A stretch of DNA of 64,000 nucleotides from positions 1 to 64,000 of the forward strand of contig QNGE01000908.1 in the NCBI GenBank assembly GCA_008508345.1, read 5' to 3'. Both the position numbers and the translations under genes were made by a program. Source of the DNA: Paragonimus westermani. Its lineage: Eukaryota; Platyhelminthes; Trematoda; Plagiorchiida; Troglotrematidae. This document shows positions 26,101 to 41,100 of this stretch, one piece after another; position 1 is the first letter of the stretch, and every line of letters starts with the position of its first letter. The notes under the pieces are model-generated. The model was not told the origin of the DNA. It worked only from the letters and a program-made list of their open reading frames with translations, and searched no databases.

Positions 26101-29100
26101 TTGTTTGGAGTGCCTTTGCCTTCTGCTGTTGATTACGTGGAAGAATGGTAAACAGTATATATTATGCTGTCTGTAGTCCCTCTGTGCAAGGCAAAATTCA
26201 GACTAGATTAAAATTACGTCCCTATCAAACAGCGACGTATTACTGAGTCGAATATTCATTTACCTGATCTCAAGTATCAAAGTATCAGCGATAAACAAGA
26301 CGGAAGGACCAGTAGTTTTATACTTTTCACCGCAACATAAAATAGTCTGGCAAAACCTCAGGACGTAATTTCTGTTCGATCGTTATTTACTATAATAATC
26401 AAAAAGTGTTTCTTGCAAACCACTTAACTTTGGTCGTTACTTTTGCGTTTAGAAAGCGAGTGGACTGAAATGCTCCAGTAGTGTGTACTAAGGTCCTGCC
26501 TCACTTGTTCACTGATATTATCGGGAACGTCCCTTGTTGGCAGAGATTCTACTCCCGATTATTATGCTTATAGAGACACCATGTTTACTACTGATTTGGT
26601 GGCCTTAATCCAAGCAGCCTGAATAAACAGCTATAATCTCATGCAACTTTGTCGATGTGCAAAGACAACGGATTTTACATATTACTGATTCCTGGAAAAC
26701 TCTATTCTGCTTTCCATCATATGAAAATGATCTGTAATCCTGGGTTTGAAATGCGTTGACTCCTACCTGAAATTCGGAATTTTTCTACACTAAGATAGGA
26801 ATGTATCATTTTATATTTAAAAAAACCCACGTTACCAGAGACTAGGGGATTTTCGAAAGAATTTTTGCGCTTGAGAAAAAACCTCTCCAAATTTGTTGTG
26901 GACACACTCATAGAATACTGCTCACTTGTCTGGAAAAGTTTGGGAGATATAACCAAACGCAATGATAAAAATTGGTCTTAGCCTAAAAAATCTATCTGAC
27001 GATATCCGAACAACAAATTGCAATCAGCGGGTAACAGAAGGACTATTTTCCCGGAAAAATCCCACTGAACTACTGAAGTTGCACGTTCGTTTAACGCGCA
27101 ACTCGTGTGAATCAGTTTGCTGTGAATTCACTGTGAATTAAAAAAATGGAAGTTCCAATGAACGAATAGTGTCGGACAAGGAAAAATGTAAAAGTATAAG
27201 CTGGAAAGTTCAACCTGTGAAAAAAGAATGAAACGAGTTAAATATCTCGATATCCTTAACAAAATTTTTGTTTGATACGAACTTGCAGTTTCTACGGGTG
27301 AGTAAGATAATTGATTTTGAAAAACACATGCTGAATTCTTTCGACTTGGCTGGATAAGTGTTTGTTACTGCAGAGTACTGTACCGTGTTCACAATGATTC
27401 TCAGCGCCATGTCCAAAAATAGACTGACCAAATGTTGCGAAACACGCTTCTAGTCAGCCACTAAAATTATTCCACCTCCAACAACCATGTGGTCTCTTAA
27501 AATTTCATACTGTGTTCATATATGTTCACTGTGTTCGGAATTTGCAAACTTTTGGAGAAATGCAACAGTAATTTGCGCTGACTACAGATTCAACGGCATG
27601 GGCTAGAATGTTCTTATTTATCCAGTGTCGACGGACTAAATTCCAGCAAGTAACAAGTAGTGACGTAAAAATGACCACACCATAACTATACATATATTTG
27701 GTTTCACTATCAAAAACGAGGAAACCACGTGTTTCAGATAACACGGCCGTCAATTCCAATAACATTCATGTACCATATTTTTCTTTACCATCAATAAAAA
27801 GTTGTTGAAAACTAGCGAAAATTCCAGAATTTAGGCGAAAATTGCTCACCACAAAATCGAAATTAACTACTCAGGAAATAGGTAATAAATCATTGTGTAT
27901 CAGCCGAACGTCACTCATAATCGACACTGTCAGTTGCAGTCTCACGAACATTTTGGTCAGCCCTTTCCGGGATGGTTTACCAGACTCGGGTTTCGCTCTT
28001 GTTAGAACGCGTTAGTTGCCAATATCCTTGCTACTGCCAGGGTCAGAACTCTGGGCACAATTTCAGAAAGCATCTTTACTGACCAATGTCCTATTGATCT
28101 GATAATAGGCAGAACTGCATTCTACCGCATTTGCCCCGGGGAATATTGCGCTGACTCTCCGATCATCTTCAGTTTACACACGACTACCTTGTTACGTCCA
28201 TTCGGTGACAATTGGATTAGGATTCCTCCTCAAGTTTAAGTCGCGGACATCGTTAATTGTGCGGTTGCCTCATAAAAGAGTGGCCGTAACGATAATGCCG
28301 TTTGTTGAATGGGTGTACGCTTCTGACTAGTCTTAGCTATAATGAAACTTCTTTACGAGAGAGGCCGCTGAAAATTCATGTGAATATGAAAGCTTCAACT
28401 AGTAGTGAGCAGTTTTGCTTCCTCTCAATTAAAAATCTTTCAACGTATATTTCGATTTATATTTAATTTCACAGTATTTTTCAGTGAGGAAGAGCCCTGA
28501 AAATATTCGCAACTTTTATCTGTTTTTACAATCTACTTTAGTGGAACAAAGATCAAAGGCGCCCGCCTTAACTTCTATCACAAAATTTGAGAAAAAACCA
28601 AGCAAGAGAAACAATGGTTGTTTTGTTCCGTCAAAATGGACAGTGTAGTCGAAAGTGTCAATCATTAAGCAAACAGCGATAAAGCTGCCCTTCTTCAGCA
28701 GTTTGAAGACAGAATTTTCAAGCCTGGTATCATTAAAACCGATACTGAGGCAAATAGAGGGAAAATTTTTCTGGAAAGAACTCAGCGTTAGATGGTAGTC
28801 TCGTTTAATAAGCGCATTTTCATAAAAATGATTGATCTTTTGTGAATTAGTCGGTGTACACTGAGCCTAGAACAAAACTGTTACAACAGGCACGGTGAAG
28901 GAAAAAAGTTTGTTGCAGGTTCAACTGCTAGCATAAACAGAGCATGAAACGACCACCGGAATTTTTTTTCTGGTTTGTAAAATTCTTAACTTGATCTATG
29001 GCAGATATGGCGGAGCTAAATCAGAGTCCATAAGCAAAACACACTTCCGGACCCAAGATCCGGTGTTAAGAAACCGGAAGACTAGTCAAGCGATAAACCA

Positions 29101-32100
29101 CGTAGAACGTCACTTAAAGCACTGTGATACTTGCCGGATGAAGTAAGTTGTTTCCATGTAAGACAATTCAGCTTGTTGTACTTTGTTGATAGCAACTGTC
29201 CTTGGTTGTTTTGACAGAGATTTGCCACCGAAATTTACTGACTTGTACTGGACAACAAATAGTTTTGTTTGTAAATCCAATGTGATAGAACTCATCCTAG
29301 ACAAAAAATTATTTTCTCAGTTTTGAAGCAAGTAAAAAACGAGGAAACGTTCGTTTATTGTTGACTTTGTTTCCACTAGTAATTCGGTGGTGTCCTCCTT
29401 CAACTGTATCATACGATAACAAAACTACTCAAACCCCAAGCTGTATTGGATTGCCTTTCACATCTTACACACAACTTTACATGATCTCTGTGGATAGCAC
29501 AAAATTTTGCACACCATCAGTAACCCTACTGCGAATATATTGTACAGACACCCGTTGATCACCTTGCTAGTAAACGTGTCATCTATCGGTTACTGAGTCC
29601 ATGTGTGTCTCCTTTGACAACTTAATGAATGGTCTCAGAAAGCGAGGTGGAATAATAGATAGAGCAAAAATTTACTTGGGTATCTTGAAAATATCTCCCC
29701 CGTGATAAACGCACTTCTGGAGCTAGTTCATTCAACCGAACTGAAAACAAACTCTGCGACACTTTTAGCTGTTGTCCGGCTAAACTGGTCACCATGGACA
29801 CGAGAAATCTTAATACCATAAAGGCTCACACGTTTAATGTTCTCATTATTAACAGACTGTTGTATACTAACCGTAGTAACCACTAATAACTTCATTCTAT
29901 TTCCACTTGATCATTTACAAAAATGTGAACAGGATGTAAGAAGCGTGACTATTGGGTAACACAGCGTTGAAACAAATTGCTGTCCAACACGAAGAAAAAT
30001 GCGCGTGAGAATAGTGTGGTGTCTGCATATTACGCGGTGAGTTTCAGTTTGTTGGGAAATACATGAGCAAAGTTTATGTGAACCCTGATTCAGTGCCTCG
30101 GTGGTTATATGTGCTTCACTAGGGCTGAATCATAATACTATCTATCGTCGACCTTGAAGACTTAAGCGTTTTTGATTTGTCATGTGACCACCTTATTACA
30201 AACTGATTGTTTTCTCCAGGGGAACAGTCATGATAGACAGTCTGCAGTGAAAGCGTTATAGTAACTAACCCAGTCCACTTCCGCAATCAATTATCTGTAA
30301 TTGGCAGAAATTTACTTCAACGTGACCTAGTGTCCATTGCAAATATTAGGCAACACCGGTTCATATATTTAAACTATTTGTATTCACTTATTGTCCCTTC
30401 ATAACCCATGAAACACAGCATGTAAAACGCGCCGGAAAATATTTCTTGTTCAAACCCTTGAACCTATTCAGCGGAAATGGTTGCTTTATATGCAGAATCG
30501 AGTTAAGTTGAAGAGTTTACTTAACTGAAAATATATACTCGTAAAGACTCTTCCTGATGTAGTCCACTGATTGAGATTGTATCGTACGTAATGATGCAAA
30601 TTGCTCCTATAAAGCTATTCTAATTTTCTTCGCACCTAACTGAGTGTTTAAGAAACCATGTTTGCTTTGATGATTTGTCATTTTAACACTAAAATACAGT
30701 GATTAAATTATTCCCACACTTGTTCTGCACGTTTACTAAGGGTTGTCTAGAACGCAGACAAATTAAAGGCAGTCAAGTAAGTGAAACTGATGTTCAATTG
30801 AAAAAAACAAATGAACCACGCTGTCATTTTTCCTACAGGAATTTAGGGGTGCATTTTTATATGTGGACTCGATTGCGTCAGTCGACTAAACCGAACATCT
30901 AAGTTCCGTATATTGGAGTAAGTCTCAAAGCTACCTCTAAGCAGCAGAGCCGACGCTACATTAAATTGGACCAGAAATAACTGGGAAATATTGAAGTTAA
31001 CGGTACACGTTGAAAGGTGTGCTGTAAACCATATACGTGTTCCTTTTCACCTCAATCAGTTGAAGTACACTTATGTGTATCACGGTCGCCTTCGAAAAAA
31101 GCACGCTGTAATAAGCTCAAACATTTTGTGGCGTAATAGGTGGTAAATTTGCGTCTGCAACTTGAGATTTCTCAGTTGCATCTGTGAATGTTTCCAGTGT
31201 CACCGCTAAAGTTTGTTCATGGAATCAAGGAAATTGTGTTTGAAATGATTTTCGTTTAGTTCCATTCTGACAGTTCCATATTTTTGCTTTCGCCCTCGTA
31301 AATTCGGTTTTTATCCCTGTTGGCCATTAGTTACATTGTCCGTCTGAAGTCAGGATGTCACTAAGTCATCTTACGTTCATAGCCACGATAAGATTATGGA
31401 AGATTTGAGTGACAGCTGTAAACTTCGTGAAGCAAGGACATTGAACTCACAAACTCGTGACGAAATCGAGATGTGTAGCTGAGCAGCCGCCTGCGCATCG
31501 CCATTTCTTTGCTTTGTGTCCATAAAAGCCATTCGGTGTTCAAGCGCTTGGCCTGTTTCTCGATCATGTTATCAAAGTAGCCACGGGCGAATTCTAACGG
31601 ATGAACGACACCTCTTGGAGAGTGAGCTACTACTTTCGTATGCACATTTGTTTGGATGGGCCTTTTGGAGTCTGTGACTTGAGTTAGCACACGTTGTTCT
31701 TGGTTGAGCAGGAGGCCAAACAAAACCAGAATCACCGCCAAACCAACCACCGCGGAAATGTAATGTGAGTGGCGACAGCATGTTGCTCTGACACCCAGAA
31801 GACAACTAACTGACTGATGGGATCCGAAAGACGAAGACGGGGGAAGAAGAAGTCCATCATAATTGAACGGGAAATTTCGAGTAAGGTGTACCGTCGATGA
31901 TAATGCTGACGAGTTGGCTTGTGATCGTACACAACCAGTGGACAGCATAGAACCAGCGCATGGTGAAGTGGTCGAACAGCATTCATGATTACGGCTGTGA
32001 ATATGTTCAGGTCGACTTGACAATTGATCAGGAACTAGATTTTTCTCTTCTGCAATAGTTTCACGTACACACATATATCCGAACTGGGAATCCGAGTGAA

Positions 32101-35100
32101 AATTGAAAATAGAATAATTCGTTTATAAGTAGATTACACGGAAATGATTGAGGAATGCACGGTAACAAGCCATTTTTCAACTTTTTCCGATATTAACGGT
32201 CAGAGTGAATAACAAAGTGAAAACTAATTTTAGGGACAAACTTACATCGTATATCCCTTCCAATTGCATTTTTTAACATGGAAGAAACGTAAAAAAATAG
32301 CGGTTAAATGAAAACAACTGAAAGAGTGCTTATGATTTCCAAAAGTTATGTTGGGGAAAACAAGGGTAGACTAAGTGTGGGTTTTGATTCCTTTTGAATA
32401 CATCACGAAGATTTAGGAAACCTCAATAAAACTGATTGGTTTTAGCCGGTTGCATAACTAGGTGAGAGAAACCAATGAAGTTAATCTAGCTGTGTCTCAC
32501 CTCAGCTACATACCCCGCAATAGACTGAACTCTGGTTTGGTTGATTGGCACACGGCTATTACTGACTGACTAGATGATTGATGCAGTCACTTTGGAAGGT
32601 GCTTCCTTGTCCGTTTTTCCAGCCGTCTGTCTGTCTTCCGAACACACAATTATGGCTGTAGTTGAACTAACATATACAGCAACTGGTCGAGAGAACTGAA
32701 TCAGACCTCTTGACTGGTAGCAGCAACACCCTTCTGTATTACACACTGAGAAGCAGTCTAGTAGCGTTATAAGTCCAGTAAGGGCTGAGTTCGAGATTTT
32801 TAGTAACCCTTATCGCATAGCAGTCGCTTCCTAGGATAACTTAGTGAAATCCACATTCTTTTTAGCAATAAGTTGGGTCACTCTTTCTAAGCCCAGTCGT
32901 CTGCGATGATGAATGAACAGGCCGAGATAGTTATTCGAACGCGACACTTTCCGGTGCTGATAACTCTTCAACTACTGTTCCCGTCATGCATAGCTTTGGC
33001 TCTGTAAAACAGTGTTCGATCTAGAGAAGATCTTAAGTTCAACGATAGAGTTCTTGGAAAGCCGAAACACTGTACGATTCACGTAGTTCCGATGTACTAC
33101 GCGCTTCGTCCTCTCATCAAATTTTTGGACGATTAACACATTGGGAAAGCTATAGAATTAACGGTCTCAGATGCACATGTCGGACGAATTTTTGTGTTGG
33201 ATGGATGGAACTTGGTTAAAAGACTGTCAAATTGCTTCTGGTCTTTCGCAATCAGCAGTTAATCACTGATTTGTCTGTTTTGAATAAGAACTTGATCAAA
33301 TACTTCCGACCTCTTTGATTCCAATTTTCCGTGGAAAATAACAACAACCGATGGACTCAGCGGGCTTCTCATTGCTATTGCACCGATTTGTTCATGCTCA
33401 TCATCGTTAACGTGAACGATGCATTCCGTGTGCAGTTAAGTTTTCGATCTTCGGTGTTCGGCATTTGTGTGTTTAATGAAAAGAGATGAGACAAAATGGT
33501 CGCTGGAATGTCCACTTTTTCAATGGAAGTAAACCTAGATATCGACCAAATTAAGGACTAGCCACAGCTTGTTTCCTGGCGGCAGTGAATTCATGACTCG
33601 TTTAGGAATGTCTACCAACTACCTGGCAAGGTGGTGATATCCGACTGAAACGTTTATGAATAATTAGCCAGACGTGCCTGTTGTAGTCACTAACTTCACA
33701 AAGATTAAAGAAACTCATACAAAATTTCGAGTTGTTGCCGGTGCCAAAGATGGTGAGGAAAACATCAAAAGCTTCGCTTCAAATTCTGGAAAAAAGAAGC
33801 ACTAGTTGTTCTTACAAACTCAGGTTTCTTTATAGTATTTCGCGTAGGCTTAAAATCAGAGGGCTGCCAGTTTCAGCATGCTTTAACATTTTGAAACGAA
33901 AATTCATCAGATAAAAGTGCAACCGTATTGTTGCATTGTGTTCAAGCTTAACCGCGGGAAAGCTAGTGAAATATTACTTGAATCTGTCAGTACGGAACAA
34001 AATATATATTGTTATATAAGTGTAGGGAAAGACTGACATGAAACATTTGTGGGGCAAATGGAGGAAGATAAGTCACGCACCATCCAAAGTACGTTTCACA
34101 TTATTAAATGTAAAGTGCACGAGCTGTCGGTAAGTTTGTCGAAACCTATTTGGCCAGCAAACTGACTTTAACAAAACCGGAAACAATGCCAATGAGAACG
34201 CTTTCCTAACTGAGGCAAGAATATGTAACCTACACATGTTTATCACAATTGAGTAATTAATCAGTGTTCAAAATTGACTTTGTTGAACTGAGCTGTTCAC
34301 TATCCAATAAAGGGTAGGCGTTGAAGTCAGCTTTCATTTGAAACGGTATTGCATAATAAACAATTTGATGCGATGCACTTTTTAAAATGGAAAAGAGAAG
34401 AACATTTTTATAAAATGGAACTGCGTTAACGTGAAGTTTCATTTTCTCGAAATGAAAGCTAAGGTTTGTACTTCATGTTTTCCTGAAAAACCGAAAGAGT
34501 TCGCTACGTGACTTATCGTGGAAAAACACACCTGAAATTGTCCGCTTCTTATCATCCCTCAGTAGTTTACCGAGAAATAATCGAAGAAACAGTTTGTCCA
34601 AATATGAAACCCACTCAGATTTGCTCACATATTCTCCATTCAGAAAAACCATGCCTGAAGAATTTTTTGGAAAAACCATCAAATTCAAATTTTGCGCATG
34701 TTAAACGTCGTTAGTGATACATCTTCACACTTTGGTCAAGGAGTGAAATCCGCCTACCCGTCATACCGCAACTCTGCGGCCAACTGTCTCACTGTGCTAA
34801 CACTAGACAAGGCCGAGTTAACATTATTCGCAAATGAGTGTTGTTGATCCTGAGGACACTGTAGCAGAAGATGGTGAGGATACTTACCACTAATGAAGTA
34901 TAACGTGAGCAAAAACCTTGATCCAGATTTCCTCTTCTGAAAGGGCTTACTGATTACGTAAGCTATAACTGCGAAGGCGTCATGCTCAGAATGATCTCCA
35001 GAACTGGCAAAACTGTGCGCTTACTGTATTATATTGTGCTAATGTGTACGTTTAAGCATTGATTCCGCTCCTTTCTATTTATCATATTTCGATAGCTGCC

Positions 35101-38100
35101 GGAGATCAGTCACAAGAAAATTCGTATTGTTGGCGTTTTCTGTGACATAATCTATTGAAATCGCTCTTTGCCTAAGTTTTTTCTGTGGTAAGGCAATCAG
35201 TAATGTGGTTGTTCTTTATACAGTTCTGTTTAATTATTTTTATAATAAAATATCCCTCGTGGATAAGCCATTATGCAAACAGTCTGCCTCAGTGACCAAA
35301 AGTGACGTGAAGGGCATTTCTCCCAATATTTTGCATTCCAGGTAACGGCCTACAAACAGGTTGGTCGTAGTTGGACCCCTAATTATGTGTCGAAATGTCG
35401 TCACCAGAGGGCGACTATCTAAATAATCAGCTGCTACAGTGCAAGGTCGTGGTCGAAAGATTCTCAGGAAGATGTACGGATCACTTACACGTGGGTGAGG
35501 GAAAGCTCAGCAGCGAAAAAATTTGTTCATATAGGGGCATAAAAAGTTAGTGGTACATGGTCATTTGTTTCTGACTGTTATAGCCTGGATGATTTGTGCA
35601 AGTTCTAAATAGGTGGCTGGGCAAACACTTTGTGTGAGAAATGCAAACTGTTGAACGAGAGTGGGCAGATCGTTCGTAATACTGAACATACAAGGATCAG
35701 ATAACCAAACACCTTCAAATCATTAGCGCATTTTGAGCAAACAATACAATTTGAAGTTTTCTGAAGCTGATAAATCCCAGTACCATCGTTTAATTGAACT
35801 CTGATGTACACTGGTCAGTCAACGAGATACCACTTTTCACTCTACCCTAAGTGAGACCTTCAGTGAATCAGCTCATTCTACACAGCTCCATCAACACGCG
35901 AGATACTGATTATGGGAACGCTAAATTTGGCAATTCACGGAATGTGGAAGATAGCATAGGGAATCCGATCCCATCATAGCGAGCCACCATGAAGAGCTTG
36001 CACGTAAATTTTCCAGGGCTGGCATTGCATCTGCAAAATGGGCATTTGGGGAAAACGGTGAGACTAATTTTGGGTTTTATATGAGTTATTAATCAACACC
36101 CCAAGGAAGTCTCCTAAAGTTTCAAGATATAAATACCCAATAAGGGAAAATCTAACCCTATTATTCTCAAATTACTTTCGAACTATAATAGGGCAACATA
36201 ACGGTCCCCTTTGAAAACGTTTCCAGTTCAAAACTATCGGCTCCACACTCTGGCCTAATTCATCATCTTCTCTGAATCTCATGTAATATATCTGCGGTTA
36301 CCCTGAGAGAAAAATTTTAAAGAGTTCCATTAAAGATTGTCATTTGTAACACCACAACAGCAGAGAAAGCTGGGAGAAATTTAACGGAGTGTACAAATAA
36401 TTTGCATCGGTGATATTCACCAACTTTGAACTAATTTGGCGTTACAAAAGAACAACAAAAGCGCTACTTCTTTCGAATCAAATTTACGAAGATCAACCAG
36501 TATGGATCCAGTTATATGATGTATATTCCGGTAAGAACTGTTTGGTTATGTGGTAAGTGTGTCTTCGATGAACCAAATTCATTTACCAATGCTTCCTATT
36601 TAGTCGATATCAAGAGAATTCCATGTTAAAGTATGCACATGTGAATAACAGTTCATCTGGGTGTAATCTTTCGGCTGCTGTAAACAACGCTTGCTTCTAC
36701 TGTCACTGTAACAGATCCGTCAAAACGAATATAATGATAACCTCACTTTGTATTCACAGACCACCGATGTGTAGCGTCAGTAAGGTATATTGTTACTAGA
36801 GATAAGATGGCTGATCACTTGGAATTACAATGTCGAGTTCAGTAAATTTGACTCAGACTGACGTCGAACAGTTGAAAAAAGTGAATACCATGTCGCCAGC
36901 TGCATTAGTGTTTAACCGTGGTGGTGCTGTGGAATTTGTTATAACCGAAATTCCCGAGTGGTAGATGTATCGGTATGTCAGTTGTTGGGCATGACTCAGC
37001 GAATAAGTTACTCCGCACATTCCATCACAGGTTCACTATTGACCACATGTTACAAGTTCTTGTTGGTAATTACCTGATGAAATGACGTAATTCGTACGTT
37101 CTGCAGTATCGTAACTCACCGTTTAGCTTTCAGCCACTGAGTCCGCGAACTGAAATATGAGTAAAAACCGGATTTTGTCTTTCATGGGTTTATCAACCCA
37201 GCCGGTAAAGATTCCAATTATTTGGATCCATTTTGGCAGATGACCATTGAGCTCATGCACATTCGTTAAGTGTAAAATGTTTTACTGTGGACAAAGCAAT
37301 TTACATGGTGCTTTCTGGTTCTCCTAGCTTGACTGCTATGGAACATAACGTCTATTTTTTCTGCCCATGGTCCAACAGAAATTTATCACCAGGCAGATCT
37401 ATCAAGCGGGATTAATAGCTTTCCTTTATGCGCATCCACGGTTCAGGTTAGCTGAAAAATAGGTTTAATTGAAAATTCTCATTGCACACCGTAAGTACAC
37501 TATTTTTTGATGGTTGAAAACAGATATGCATAGTCAGTCTCATAATGGGGAGCTGCACGCGCTGTGCTGCTTGTACACTTTTCCAATGAAACTTGTCAAC
37601 CTGTCACGACATCCGTTCTGTATGCCCGACTTAATTTTGATAGGAAACAGCGCTTTTCGAATAGTATGTAGCAAATGCTGTACAACGTTTGTAGCATGAA
37701 ACAGATTTGTTGAGCCTTCAACATTTTTCGGCGTTCGCTCAGTATGCATCTGTCAAAAATGCTTGAGTTTGGAAAAGTTGACATGAAACAAACGGACTTG
37801 TTGCACGAATGCGCGATAAGATCAGGACTAGTGTTTTCTGACATTCACCTAAAATTTAGTTAAAAAACGGTTCTGATAACATCACGATTCGTGGGTGGTA
37901 GAAATTTATTGTCGTGCTATGTGAGAACAGCACACGGGGACCGGATTTTCACTGAGCTTGTCCACATTGGAAGAAGTGTTAATAGTTGGACAGTTGTTCT
38001 AGAAGTACTACTCCCGGAGAATGCGCCCACAAAGTTCAGTAGACTTAATGAATAATGTGTTGCTAGACACACTCGGTCTTCTCGATCAATCTGAACAGTA

Positions 38101-41100
38101 GAATATGAAGACGTGTGTAGTGAGACAACCCAATCATATGGTCTATTCTCAACAAGGACAAACCATGTGTAATAGCATAAGTTTATTCAAACAAATTGGA
38201 AGGAACGGAAAGTTGATGAAAACATCGAACAACATGCAGTTAACCATCTGCCATAGATAAATCATTGCCACTGCTTTAGCTTTCACGTAAAATAAGTGAT
38301 GAATTTCACTGTCGTCAATGTGCATTGTAAGATAAATGTTATGATACCATCGCGTGTTGAATGAAAACTTACGGTAAACCCGGAAACAGATCATCAACAG
38401 TTATTTAAAAAGCTGAAGAGTATAGTTCATTTCGACGTATTCATAGTCTTCCGCGGCGTCCAATAACTCATCTGTTTGGACACTACGATTTCTGACACCA
38501 CATTCAGAACTTCCGTCATAGTAACATAATATGAATATGTGTATTCGCAGTAGACTATACACCTCACAATGTTTTTGATTTCGTAGCTCCAGTAGACAAA
38601 GGTTAAGGTGACGTTGTTGGGTTGAGTCCTCTGGGTTAAATTTAAAGGCACGTGGACGTCTTCATAATCACACAGCAATAGATGACCATGTTCAAATGAC
38701 ACACCAGCTGAAACGACTCCAGTGCTCATTATCTATAACGCTCCAGTCCAAATGTGTCAACGAGCAGCTCACAGCTTAGTAGTTGCTGAGAATGCATGAA
38801 ATGAATATGTCTTCTTACAAACTACTCCCCGTGGCTTAAACGATATGGCATTAACAAACCCATGGATATTATGAAGATCATTGACCTTCAGGGGGACCAA
38901 AGGTTTAGACTAAACCCCTGTCCGAACACTGATTGTGTGGTAGTTGCCGGCTCCTTTGAAAACAACTACGAGTGGTTTATACAGTCTGTACTATTTTCAA
39001 GAAGAATGACGAGAAGCAAATAAGAATATTATTGATAAACGGTTTGGGAATAACACAACGTTACGAGCAAGTTGTAATACTCTACGTTTCAACATGTTAA
39101 ACACGACGCTCAAACTATTCAACTTCATTCGTACTAAATTTGGTGCGGATATCTTACAACAAATATGAATATCATCGTAAGTGTGCCAGCTATGTGATAA
39201 AAATGTGATATACACAGTTAATTACCCTACAAGAGTTGTTAATATCCGAATCAGTCTTGTGTACCCTAATCCAAATCAATATTGCCGTAAAAGATAGCGC
39301 TCCATGGAATACCAAATGTTCGAGTTATTCCTTCGGCTGCGTACTAACAGCAAGTATAGTAAACATCAACCACGCATGTGGATTTACAGAAAAATGGTAG
39401 CAACCAAGGGAGATAGTTTTACAAAACTAATGGAGACAAACACCCATTCTCATACCTCTGTCGTTTGTTTTGTTATGTGTGACTGGGGTAAAAGTTACTT
39501 GGTTACACAGGAGCAACATCTGAGTCAGCGAGTGGTCAGACATTCCTACAAACGGTTGATTTAGCCTACCACGTAAATCGAGAACCAACCAGAACAAAAT
39601 CTGAAATCTCCAAATGCAAACCGAATTTGGGAGGCAAATGACAATATCGATCGCATCAACTCGTTACTCACTTGCCAGACAGAATGGACTCCGGGACATC
39701 GATGACGGATTTTCATCAAACATATGGAGCCGGTAATGTGTGCGCAGGAGCAGATGAATCATATCACTGTTTAATTTGTTTTGAATGCATTCAATCGCAT
39801 TTATCCTGTGCATTAGTCGTATACAGACTGGTCTAGTATTAATTAAAATCTTCCTGAAATTATCAATGTTTCGTTGTTCTTTCGAACCAGTTGTTATTGT
39901 ATTTGTAGTACAATACCAACTTAAATAATCAGAAAATCGTCCTGAAATTTTCGAATTTTAAGGTCACTCGGTTTTTGTCTTTACCTGAAACGTTAATTGC
40001 AACAAAAGCTCAATCAAGGCAATAAGTGCCTCAGGTTGGAATGCATCTTATGCGATCAGTTGGACTATGTTTGATCGAGTATCCGTTATCTTGAAACAAC
40101 TGGCGAACAATCTGCAATTAAAATTGTATGACGCTTCAATCCTGACAAGTAGGCTTTCACTGATAAGAGGATATGTTTTGGTCTGCTCAATGCTATCTGG
40201 AGTTTGCTAGCACAAGTTTAGAAAAAAACAATTCCATTTTATTACTGTTGAGGAAAATAAATTCTACTCAAGTTACAAAAAAGGACTTACTGATAAGCAG
40301 TACGACAATGAGCTAAACAATACGTTAGCATAATTAAAATCAGTTGAATATTTTATGGTGATCTAGTTTCCAGATCTTTGAGAAAAGTTGAAAAGCTGTC
40401 GTTGAACTCAATGCAGTGACGAATCTCGACAGACAGATTTACTGGCAAACCACAGAACATTTCCATAACAGCCTCATTTTCACTTTAGAAAAAAACCTTT
40501 CTAACAAGGTCACGTTCAGAAAGAATTCACAGACAATAGTGTATTATTATTTACTGAAGACTCCAGGCTCTTATTTTTCCGGAAGACGACCGATGGCAGA
40601 CCGTTCGCAGCACATACATCTAATGAACCGTATAATTCTCTGTTCGCTAATACTCTGGCAAATATTTTCCTTACATTTCATGACAAAAATCAAAATTACC
40701 TTTTTAACTCTGTTCGCCCTTGAGTTGTGGGTTGCTAATGGCAGTGTGGTCGTAATTGAGGACAGGACCAACATAGTTGGTCAAACAATTAGGAAAATTT
40801 CAAGTTGACCGTCACTCACATTTGATCGCAGCATTCGCATTCAGATAGACTTTCCAACCAGCCTCTTTCGAGAAGAAGCACTAGACTCGAGTTTCGTTCT
40901 CATTAGAGCTCATCAGTAGTGCATATCCTTGCCACGGCCGGGATTTGAACTCCGGACATTCCAATCATGAGGCAACCGTGTTAACCACTGCGCCATTGAC
41001 CTCACATTAGGCACGACCGAATCATCAAATCTGAACGCTCAACCACTCTCGCTTGTGAGCAATGATCAGGTTGCCCGATCGTCTCGAGAGGAGACACAGT

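Noticed and set aside
38427..38729. Minus-strand 100-codon frame with two N-glycosylation sequons
   Set aside because: It lies in the intron between two cytoplasmic stretches, has the wrong phase (2 at the start, 0 at the end against 0 and 0 needed), and has a weak donor.
40416..40808. 130-codon plus-strand frame beside the SINE
   Set aside because: It starts at GTG, has no recognisable domain, no splice context and an I, L and F rich composition.
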